Shown here one piece after another: positions 7,398 to 14,444 of a DNA stretch of 64,000 nucleotides (position 1 is the first letter of the stretch; every line of letters begins with the position of its first letter). Location: positions 136,739 through 200,738 of the forward strand of contig JADJVQ010000006.1 of assembly GCA_016710525.1 (NCBI GenBank), given 5' to 3'. Position numbers and translations under genes: made by a program. Source of the stretch: Burkholderiaceae bacterium (GTDB lineage Bacteria > Pseudomonadota > Gammaproteobacteria > Burkholderiales > Burkholderiaceae_E). Below the pieces are notes generated by a model, which had not been told where the DNA came from, did no database searches, and saw only the letters and a list, made by a program, of their open reading frames with translations.

Positions 7398-8681
7398 TCA
7401 GGCGACCGCGTTCAGTCGGCGTGCGCCGATTCGCTGGCGGTGCTGACCGATGAACTCGCGCACCTGCGGATAAATCATCTCGCGCCAGCGCCGGCCGCTG
7501 AAGATGCCGTAATGGCCGGCGCCTTCCGCGGTGAGGTGAAGCTGATGGGCGGCCGGGATGTTGGCGCACAGCGTGTGCGCCGCCTGGGTCTGGCCCGAGC
7601 CCGAAATGTCGTCCAGCTCGCCTTCGATCGTGAACAGCGCGACCTTGCGGATGTCTTCTGGGGCGACGCGGATGTGTTTGCCCTCGAAATTGACGTGCCA
7701 CTGGCCCTGGGGCAGCAGATGGTCCTGGAACACGGTGCGGATGGTGTCGAGGTAGTACTCGGCCGGCATGTCGAGCACCGCGTTGTACTCGTCGTAGAAC
7801 TTGCGGTGACCGTCGACATCGTCGAGGTCGCCACGCACCAGGTCGAGGTAGTAGTCGTAATGCGAGGTCATGTGGCGATCGGGGTTCATCGCCACGAACC
7901 CCGCATGCTGGAGGAATCCGGGGTACACCCGCCGTCCGGCGCCAGCGTACTTGCCCGGCACCGTGTAGATGACATTGCGCTCGAACCAGCCGAAGCTGTG
8001 ATTGGTCGCCAGATTGTTGACTTCGGTGGGGCTGCTGCGGGTGTCGATCGGGCCGCCCATCATGGTCATCGACAGCGGCAGCTTGGGATCGTTCAGCGTC
8101 GACATGATCGAGACCGCCGCCATCACGGGCACGGTCGGCTGGCACACCGAAATCAGGTGGACCTCGGGTCCCAGGTAACGGATGAACTCGATGCAGTAGG
8201 CGACATAGTCATCGAGGTGGAACGGGCCGTTGGCGACCGGCACATGACGGGCGTCGAGCCAGTCGGTGATGTAGACGTTGTGATCGGGCAGCATGGCCCG
8301 GACCGTATCGCGCAGCAGGGTCGCATGATGGCCCGACAGCGGCGCCACGATCAGCACCGTGGGATCGTCGGCGCGATCGGCCAGTGCCTTGGGCAGCAGG
8401 CGCTCGAACTTGAGCAGTCGGCAGAACGGCTTGGTGATCTCGATTCGTTCGGCGACGGTCACATCATGCTCGCCGATGCGGGTGCTCTTGTGGCCGAATT
8501 CGGGCTTTTCGTATTCCTTGCCCAGCCGGTGGAGCAGTTCGAGGCCGGCGGACACCCGATTGGCCATCGGGATATAGGAAAGCGGGCTGTAGGGGTTGGC
8601 GTAGAGCTTGCTCATCGACTCGGCCCAGACCGAAACCGGGTGCAGGATGGCTCTTTGTGCTTCTCGCAATTGGTACAGCAT
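7398..8681 (-). CDS. phaZ: intracellular polyhydroxyalkanoate depolymerase PhaZ
   Basis: A 427-residue enzyme of the intracellular poly(3-hydroxybutyrate) depolymerase family (TIGR01849 type), which releases hydroxybutyrate monomers or oligomers from native storage granules. The start MLYQLREAQRAILHPV and the segment VLIVAPLSGHHATLLRDT are typical. The lipase-box position reads VCQPTVP, so the nucleophile is a Cys rather than Ser, as in the characterised Ralstonia PhaZ1. The C-terminal acid and His are in TIEGELDDISG and EGAGHYGIFSG. There is no signal peptide, consistent with cytoplasmic granules. It is a single gene with its own promoter (8744-8772). Confidence 0.94.
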   Translation of the reverse strand: MLYQLREAQRAILHPVSVWAESMSKLYANPYSPLSYIPMANRVSAGLELLHRLGKEYEKPEFGHKSTRIGEHDVTVAERIEITKPFCRLLKFERLLPKALADRADDPTVLIVAPLSGHHATLLRDTVRAMLPDHNVYITDWLDARHVPVANGPFHLDDYVAYCIEFIRYLGPEVHLISVCQPTVPVMAAVSIMSTLNDPKLPLSMTMMGGPIDTRSSPTEVNNLATNHSFGWFERNVIYTVPGKYAGAGRRVYPGFLQHAGFVAMNPDRHMTSHYDYYLDLVRGDLDDVDGHRKFYDEYNAVLDMPAEYYLDTIRTVFQDHLLPQGQWHVNFEGKHIRVAPEDIRKVALFTIEGELDDISGSGQTQAAHTLCANIPAAHQLHLTAEGAGHYGIFSGRRWREMIYPQVREFIGQHRQRIGARRLNAVA

Positions 8682-8743
8682 GGAACAACTCTCCGGGAAC
8701 CAAAGGGAAGGGCAGGAATGAACGCCTGAAGCAAAGCCTGGCG

Positions 8744-8772
8744 ATTCTACGAGTGCGTGCTGCGATGCACAA
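8744..8772 (-). promoter_or_regulatory. sigma-70-type promoter for phaZ
   Basis: On the minus strand, a TTGTGC -35 (8767-8772) and a TAGAAT -10 (8744-8749) are separated by exactly 17 bases. The predicted start near 8737 gives a leader of about 55 bases before the phaZ ATG. Confidence 0.5.
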
Positions 8773-8805
8773 CCTGAGTGCGTGGTTTAGTTCATTGAGT
8801 GAAAA

Positions 8806-9654
8806 TCAGGTGTCGTCCCAACGGTGGAGCAGTTGCACAGGCTGGCCCACGGTCAGCCGTTGAGTTTCGCCCCGGTCGATCACGGCATTGACGCCCAGGG
8901 TAGCGCCGCCCAGTCGCGGGTCGAAGCGATAACCGAGGAGAGTCGTCAGGGGGTCGATGGACGTCGGCACGCCCAGCGCAGGGTCGATGGACGGTACGGA
9001 ACAGCGGGTGCACGGCTTCACCAGGCGCAGCGCCACCGCGCCGGTTTCGAGCGACGCGATCAGATCTTCTTCGTAGGGATCGACCCCTTCGATCAGTACA
9101 TTGGGCCGGAACCGCTGCCAGGCCAGATCGGGATGGCCCATTCGGCGACCCAGGTCGGCAACGCTTTCGCGAGCCAGGATCAGCAGCGGAAAGGCGTCGG
9201 CAAAGTGCACCCTGGCTTCGCCCGGACCTGCCCATGCCGGGTCGCAGGGCCGTTCGAGATCGGGGGCGAAGCGGACCAGGCCGACGGGCTGGTCCAGAAC
9301 GGAGCCGAGCCACCGGGCGGCAGCGCGGCCGCAATCGATGGCTTGGATGCGGTCGCCCCACACCTGGACCGGGCGGCGTGCGGCGCCCGGCTGGTGACTG
9401 GGCACTCGCAGCGGCGGATGTCCGGCGGTGCTCATCAGCAGGCTGTCGTCGTCCAGCGCCACCGCGATCCGGGCCAGCGCAGGCAGTTCGCGCTGGCTGA
9501 CGAATCGGCCCTGCGCATCGACGATCATCCATTCGCGATCGTGTGCCAGGCCTTCGCGGCCCAGCAGCGCGTCGGTCAACGCGATGCCCGCGCAGGCCTT
9601 GACCGGGTACACGGTCAGGGCCGCGATGCGCGGGCCGGTCAATCGTTCGGACAT
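8806..9654 (-). CDS. MOSC domain protein (YcbX/mARC-like molybdenum-sulfurase C-terminal type)
   Basis: A 282-residue protein with an N-terminal MOSC_N beta-barrel (VYPVKACAGIALTDALL, about 11-27, then HDREWMIVDAQGRFVSQR) and a C-terminal MOSC domain. The conserved cysteine region KPCTRCSVPSIDP (about 215-227) is where this family binds the molybdenum cofactor. Such proteins reduce N-hydroxylated compounds or deliver Moco. The C-terminal ferredoxin domain of E. coli YcbX is missing. Its ATG overlaps the end of the upstream FAD oxidoreductase by 16 bases, so the two are co-transcribed and the oxidoreductase could be an electron source; that link is inference. Confidence 0.86.
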   Translation of the reverse strand: MSERLTGPRIAALTVYPVKACAGIALTDALLGREGLAHDREWMIVDAQGRFVSQRELPALARIAVALDDDSLLMSTAGHPPLRVPSHQPGAARRPVQVWGDRIQAIDCGRAAARWLGSVLDQPVGLVRFAPDLERPCDPAWAGPGEARVHFADAFPLLILARESVADLGRRMGHPDLAWQRFRPNVLIEGVDPYEEDLIASLETGAVALRLVKPCTRCSVPSIDPALGVPTSIDPLTTLLGYRFDPRLGGATLGVNAVIDRGETQRLTVGQPVQLLHRWDDT

Positions 9655-12479
9655 TCCTGCAGCCAGGAGCGGGTCAGCCGCTCCTGCAGCGCATTCTGGC
9701 GCAGCCGCTGCTCGAGCATCGGGAAATCGACCTGATCGAGCGGCTGGTCCTGGTTGAAGCACGAAAACACATATCGCACGACTCCGGTGGCAGGATCGCG
9801 ATGCGCCTGCAGGCATTGAGCGCAGACCTCTTTCATCATGCATTGCATCGGCGAGTTGATCGAGCCGAGCGCGAGGTGGCCGGGCTTCAGATGGGGCTTG
9901 AGCAGATGGTGGCGCGCACCCGCCACCGCGGCCATCATGCGGTCGGATCCGATCGCCACGAGGCGGTCGGCCTGCGCCAGGCTGATCCCGGTCGGACCGA
10001 GCTCGCCGCGTGCCCAGGCCAGCATCGCGTCGACGATGTTGCCGACGAAACTGCGGTCCTGCGCACGTCCGGGTGCGAATCCCGGCGCTTCGTCGCAGCA
10101 CCACACGACCACGTCGGCGGCCGCTTCGATGTCGGGCACCTTGTAGCGGTCGAGCGCCTTCTTGTATCCGGCGAAGTACAGCACCTTGGAGCCGGCCGCC
10201 CGGAAGGCCGCGCCGATCGAAAACAGCACCGCATTGCCCAGGCCGCCGCCGACCAGCACGACGGTTTCGTTGCCCTCGATCTCGGTGGGTGCCCCGGTGG
10301 GGCCCATCAGCACCACCGGCTCGCCCGGCTGCAGGCGGGCGCACAGGTTCGAGGAGCCGCCCATCTCGAGCACGATCGTCGACACCAGGCCCTGCTCGCG
10401 GTCGACCCAGGCGCCGGTCAGTGCCAGCCCTTCCATCGCCAGCCGTGTCGGCTGGCCGGCCACCTCGACGCGGCGCGCCAGCATTTCGAAGTTCTGCAGA
10501 CGGTAGAACTGGCCTGGCCGGAACTGGCGCGCCGCCATCGGCGCATGCACCACCACTTCGATGATGGTGGGCGTGAGGCGTTCGACCCGAACGACCGTGG
10601 CGCGCAGCAGGTCGTTCAGGCGCTGCGCGAATTCGGCGAACGGCTCGCCGCTGGCCGGCTCGAGGGCGGCCAGCAGGCGCGAGACCACCGGATAGCCGTG
10701 GCGCGCCGAAGCCATCGCCTTGACCACGTTGCCGAAGTAGCTCGGGTGCAGGTCGCCGAAGAACGACAGCATGCGTCCGTCGGGCGCGCGTCCGAGCAGC
10801 ACCTGAGCCTGCTCGGGCTTGCTGATCGCGTGCTCGGGGCGGATCGGCCGGCCGTCTTCGTCGACGGCCTGGAAGTACTTTCCGTCGAGCTGAAAATGCG
10901 TCGGGTCTTCGCGCGACAGCACGGTGTTGGGCTGGGTGCCGGCGGCGATGAACACGGCGCGGGCCGGCAGGACGACCTGGTCGCCCTCGGTCCAGCGGCC
11001 GTCTTCGTGGCGCACCTGATGGCGCAGCGTGATGGAGCGAAGCGCCCCAAGGGCGTCGACATCGAGCCGCGCGGGCGCCAGGCACTCGGCAAAACGGATG
11101 CCCTCCTCGAGCGCCTTCTCGACCTCCTCGTGGTTCAGCGTGTACGAGGGGCTGTCGACCAGCCGCTTGCGGTAGGCCAGCGTGACGCCACCCCAGGACT
11201 GCAGCAGCTCGATGATGCGGGGCGCCTCGTTGGCGCGGGCCGCGCGCTCGCGCTCGGCGCAGATGGCGCGGGCGTGGCCCAGGAACTCGTCGGCCACCTC
11301 GAGATCTTCGGCGCTCCATCCGGTGCGCACGGCCGCTTCTCCGTGAGCCGCGACCAGGGCGTCGTGGCGCTGGCGGAATTTCTCGACCTGCACCACGTAA
11401 TACGCGAGCGACTCGGTCGCGGTGTCGACTGCCGTCAGCCCCCCGCCGATCACCACCACGGGCAGGCGCAGCTGCATGTTGGCCAGCGATTCCCGGCGAG
11501 CCGCGCCGGTGAGCTGCAGGGCCATCAGGAAGTCGCTGGCGGTGCGCACGCCGCGCGCCAGGCCGTTGGGGATGTCCAGCGTGGTCGGGCGCCCGGCGCC
11601 CATCGCCAGCGCGATGTGATCGAAGCCCAGGCTCCAGGCGTCGTCGACGCCCAGCGTGCCGCCGAAGCGCACGCCGCCCACCAGGCTGAACGCGTCGCGG
11701 CGCTCGAGCAGCAGCCGGACGACCTTGAGGAAGTTCTTGTTCCAGCGCACGGTGATGCCGTATTCGGCGACACCGCCAAAGCCGGCCATGACCCGGTCGT
11801 CCAGGGATTCGTACAGCGTGGTGATGTCTTCGATCGGTTCGAAGCCGGTGCGCGCGCCGTTGGCCAGCACGCCGCTCACCGAGGCCGGCAGTGGCTCGAT
11901 CTTCAGGCCGTCGATGGCCACCACGCCATGGCCGTCGTTCATCAGGTGGTGGGCCAGCGTAAAACCGGCCGGACCCATGCCGACCACCAGCACCTTGCGC
12001 CCGCTGTCGGGTGCGGGCAGCGGGCGGCGCAGATTCAGGGGGTTCCAGCGCGTGAGCAGCGAATAGATCTCGAAGCCCCAGGGCAGTTCGAGCACGTCCT
12101 TGAGCGTGCGGGTTTCGGCTTGCGGGATGTCGACCGGCGTCTGCTTCTGGTAGATGCAGGCCTTCATGCAGTCGTTGCAGATGCGGTGCCCGGTGGCCGC
12201 GACCATCGGGTTGTCGATGGCGATCAGGGCCAGAGCGCCCACTGGGTGGCCTTGCGACTTGACGAGGTGGAACTCTGAAATCCGCTCCTCGAGCGGGCAG
12301 CCGGCCAGCTGGACCCCGAAGGGGCTGCGCTTGAATGGCGCGCGGCCCTTGGCATCGGGCTTCTCACGCAGGCCCTTGGAGCAGGAGTCCTTGCCCTGCT
12401 GGTGGCACCAAATGCAATAGTTGGCCTGGTCCAGCGCGCCAGCCAGATCGGTGCCCGTGTCGGTCAGCGCAAACCCTTC
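9639..12479 (-). CDS. large FAD/NAD(P)-dependent oxidoreductase, C-terminal part of a frame-broken gene
   Basis: This is a two-module flavoprotein. The first module is GltD-like: a Cys-rich segment (CIWCHQQGKDSC, GHRICNDCMKAC), then Rossmann motifs VVGMGPAGFTLAHH and VVIGGGLTAVDTATE. The second resembles ferredoxin-NADP or dihydroorotate dehydrogenase reductase subunits (FRPGQFYRLQNFE, VVLVGGGLGNAVLF, and Cys in MQCMMKEVCAQC). The first in-frame start is GTG at 12242, but conserved family sequence continues unbroken upstream to about 12500 with no start codon. The missing N-terminus is the separate frame at 12464-13135. In Burkholderia relatives, as I remember them, both parts form one protein of about 1,100 residues. 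One base appears to be missing at about 12495-12530. Confidence 0.82.
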   Translation of the reverse strand, partial: EGFALTDTGTDLAGALDQANYCIWCHQQGKDSCSKGLREKPDAKGRAPFKRSPFGVQLAGCPLEERISEFHLVKSQGHPVGALALIAIDNPMVAATGHRICNDCMKACIYQKQTPVDIPQAETRTLKDVLELPWGFEIYSLLTRWNPLNLRRPLPAPDSGRKVLVVGMGPAGFTLAHHLMNDGHGVVAIDGLKIEPLPASVSGVLANGARTGFEPIEDITTLYESLDDRVMAGFGGVAEYGITVRWNKNFLKVVRLLLERRDAFSLVGGVRFGGTLGVDDAWSLGFDHIALAMGAGRPTTLDIPNGLARGVRTASDFLMALQLTGAARRESLANMQLRLPVVVIGGGLTAVDTATESLAYYVVQVEKFRQRHDALVAAHGEAAVRTGWSAEDLEVADEFLGHARAICAERERAARANEAPRIIELLQSWGGVTLAYRKRLVDSPSYTLNHEEVEKALEEGIRFAECLAPARLDVDALGALRSITLRHQVRHEDGRWTEGDQVVLPARAVFIAAGTQPNTVLSREDPTHFQLDGKYFQAVDEDGRPIRPEHAISKPEQAQVLLGRAPDGRMLSFFGDLHPSYFGNVVKAMASARHGYPVVSRLLAALEPASGEPFAEFAQRLNDLLRATVVRVERLTPTIIEVVVHAPMAARQFRPGQFYRLQNFEMLARRVEVAGQPTRLAMEGLALTGAWVDREQGLVSTIVLEMGGSSNLCARLQPGEPVVLMGPTGAPTEIEGNETVVLVGGGLGNAVLFSIGAAFRAAGSKVLYFAGYKKALDRYKVPDIEAAADVVVWCCDEAPGFAPGRAQDRSFVGNIVDAMLAWARGELGPTGISLAQADRLVAIGSDRMMAAVAGARHHLLKPHLKPGHLALGSINSPMQCMMKEVCAQCLQAHRDPATGVVRYVFSCFNQDQPLDQVDFPMLEQRLRQNALQERLTRSWLQECPND

Positions 12480-13135
12480 GCGCCGACGCAGGTGACGGGT
12501 GTCGACGTGGTGGTGACGCGGACCTGGGACTCAGTCTGCTGATGCGCATGCAGCAGCAGCGCCATCGGATCGATCTTGCCGGGATGGCGGAACAGCACCT
12601 GGGTGCCGTGCCGAAGCTGTCCGGCTTCGGTCAGCACGGCCCAGGCGCAGTAGCGGCAGGCCAGCTCGATCCGGTCGTCGTGGCCATCGTTCTGCCACTG
12701 CAGGACGGCGCGGGCGAAGGCGAGTTCCTCGAACGGCTGTTGCAGCCATTGCTCGATCGCTGCCAGTGCACCATCGGGATCGAAGGCGCCCAGTGCGGCG
12801 GCGTCGGGGTAGGTGAGCAGCGCCTGGCGCTTGACGAACTTCCATTTGACCCGGATCAGCGGCGCCAGCGCCTCGTGGCCGGCACGCAGCGCGGCCAGGG
12901 GTTCGACGATGTCGAAGAGTTCGCCGACGAACGCGTCGAGATGGGGCGACAAGGCCACCAGCAAGGCCGCCTCGTCCTTGGCGCCAGGAAGCGCCGTCTG
13001 GCGGGCCGCAATCAGCCGGTCCGCAAGGCCGCCATCCCGTGCGCGCAGGACCGAGAGGAATGCCTCGTCGACGCGCTGCAGGCCCTCGCGTCGGTACAGG
13101 TCGGAGAAGCCGAGACCGAACGCGAGCATGGACAT
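12464..13135 (-). CDS. N-terminal part of the same FAD oxidoreductase (frame-broken)
   Basis: A 223-residue reading frame beginning [18 protein letters not shown]. It is mostly helical, with a conserved HPGKIDPMALL segment near its end, and matches the N-terminal domain I recall from large betaproteobacterial FAD oxidoreductases. The last 25 or so residues after that motif are low-complexity (Thr/Val) and look out of frame. The correct continuation (RHLRRREGFALTDTG) is in the adjacent frame and overlaps this one. The start overlaps the fdxA stop by one base (TGATG), so fdxA and this gene are co-transcribed. On its own it has no recognisable catalytic motif. Confidence 0.75.
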   Translation of the reverse strand: MSMLAFGLGFSDLYRREGLQRVDEAFLSVLRARDGGLADRLIAARQTALPGAKDEAALLVALSPHLDAFVGELFDIVEPLAALRAGHEALAPLIRVKWKFVKRQALLTYPDAAALGAFDPDGALAAIEQWLQQPFEELAFARAVLQWQNDGHDDRIELACRYCAWAVLTEAGQLRHGTQVLFRHPGKIDPMALLLHAHQQTESQVRVTTTSTPVTCVGAKGLR

Positions 13136-13458
13136 CAGCGCTCCAGGTGCTGGAGTTTTTCCTTGACGTCCTTCCAGTCCTCGGCGTCGGCCAGGGGCGG
13201 CTTGGTGCGGGTGATGCTGGGCCACAGCTTGGCCAGTTCCGCATTCAACTCGACGAACTTCTGCTGTTCGGCCGGCACGTCTTCTTCGGCCAGGATCGCT
13301 TCGACCGGACATTCGGGGATGCACACGGCGCAGTCGATGCATTCGTCGGGATCGATGACGAGCATGTTGGGACCCTCGCGAAAACAGTCGACGGGGCAGA
13401 CATCGACGCAGTCGGTGTACCGGCAGCGGATGCAGGATTCGGTGACGATGTGGGTCAT
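13135..13458 (-). CDS. fdxA: 7Fe ferredoxin FdxA (3Fe-4S/4Fe-4S)
   Basis: A 107-residue ferredoxin matching Azotobacter FdI in length and pattern. The first cluster region is [17 protein letters not shown] and the second is [12 protein letters not shown]. The long C-terminal extension ends [14 protein letters not shown], as in FdI. It carries low-potential electrons in the cytoplasm. The start at 13458 gives the exact family N-terminus; the upstream extension in frame is unrelated. The FAD oxidoreductase follows with a one-base overlap, and the heterocycle-degradation operon starts divergently 101 bases away. That makes it a candidate electron donor for the ferredoxin-type reductase there. 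Confidence 0.96.
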   Translation of the reverse strand: MTHIVTESCIRCRYTDCVDVCPVDCFREGPNMLVIDPDECIDCAVCIPECPVEAILAEEDVPAEQQKFVELNAELAKLWPSITRTKPPLADAEDWKDVKEKLQHLER

Positions 13459-13559
13459 GTTGTCGGTCCACGGACAAGAGTTGACGGCGATTCTACCGCG
13501 AGGTACTTTGGGCGACCAGCAATGAAGCGTTTGCTTCATTAGCGCAGACGGGACGGGCG

Positions 13560-14444
13560 ATGACGACACAGGCGCAGACGGCTTTTCGCCGGGCACTCTC
13601 GCTCGATGCGGCGCTGGCGGCGCTCGCCGCGGGCCCTTGCACCGTGCTGGCGGGCGGCACCGACCTCTATGCCGGCTCGCCAGCCTCCCCGGGCGCGCCG
13701 CCGCTGCTCGACATCGGCTCGCTGGACACCTTGCGCCGCATCGAAACCTGTGCCTTCGAAGATCGCCCGGCGATCCGCGTCGGTGCGCTGGCCACCTGGT
13801 CGGCGTTGCGCGACGATGGTCTGCCGCCATGGGCACGTGCCCTGGCGATCGCGGCGCGCGACGTCGGCGGCGTGCAGATCCAGAACCGCGGCACCCTCGG
13901 GGGCAACGTGTGCAACGCGTCGCCGGCGGCCGATGGCGTGCCCGCCCTGCTGGCGCTCGATGCCCAGGTCGAGCTGGCCCGCCAGGGAGCGCGCCGGCGC
14001 ATGCCGCTGTCGCGCTTCCTGCTCGGTCCGCGGCGAACCGCCCGCGAAGCGGACGAACTGGTGACCGGGTTCGTGCTGCCTGTGCCGCCGGCGCAGTCGC
14101 GCTCGACTTTCCTGAAGCTGGGTTCCCGGCGCTATCTGGTCATTTCGATCGCGATGGTGGCGATGGCGATCGATGTCGGCGACGACCGCCGGATCGCGGC
14201 GGCGCGGCTGGCGGTCGGCGCCTGCGGGCCGGTGGCCAGCCGGCTGGGGCTGCTCGAATCGCGCCTGACCGGACTGGCGCTGCCGCTGGCGCCTGACGTG
14301 CTGGCACGGCTGATCGACGATGACACGCTGGCGCCGCTGCGGCCGATCGACGATGTCCGGGGCGGCGCGTCGTACCGCCGCGATGCGGTGACCACGCTGC
14401 TGGCGCGGGGACTCGCCGAAGTGACCCAGGAGGCGCTGGCATGA
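13560..14444 (+). CDS. xanthine dehydrogenase-family FAD-binding subunit
   Basis: A 294-residue medium (FAD) subunit of a molybdenum hydroxylase. FAD-binding motifs are visible in [11 protein letters not shown] (about 31-41) and in [20 protein letters not shown] (about 112-131), followed by the CO dehydrogenase flavoprotein C-terminal domain. It passes electrons from the 2Fe-2S centres to the final acceptor. Its stop overlaps the start of the Mo/2Fe-2S subunit by 4 bases. In this operon the likely reaction is hydroxylation of nicotinate to 6-hydroxynicotinate, inferred from the downstream reductase and enamidase. The subunit alone does not define the substrate. Confidence 0.9.
   Translation: MTTQAQTAFRRALSLDAALAALAAGPCTVLAGGTDLYAGSPASPGAPPLLDIGSLDTLRRIETCAFEDRPAIRVGALATWSALRDDGLPPWARALAIAARDVGGVQIQNRGTLGGNVCNASPAADGVPALLALDAQVELARQGARRRMPLSRFLLGPRRTAREADELVTGFVLPVPPAQSRSTFLKLGSRRYLVISIAMVAMAIDVGDDRRIAAARLAVGACGPVASRLGLLESRLTGLALPLAPDVLARLIDDDTLAPLRPIDDVRGGASYRRDAVTTLLARGLAEVTQEALA

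Noticed and set aside
9801..12278. Long plus-strand open frame (about 825 codons)
   Set aside because: It is antisense to the FAD oxidoreductase, whose strand shows clear protein motifs; its product is a low-complexity His/Arg/Gly-rich shadow.
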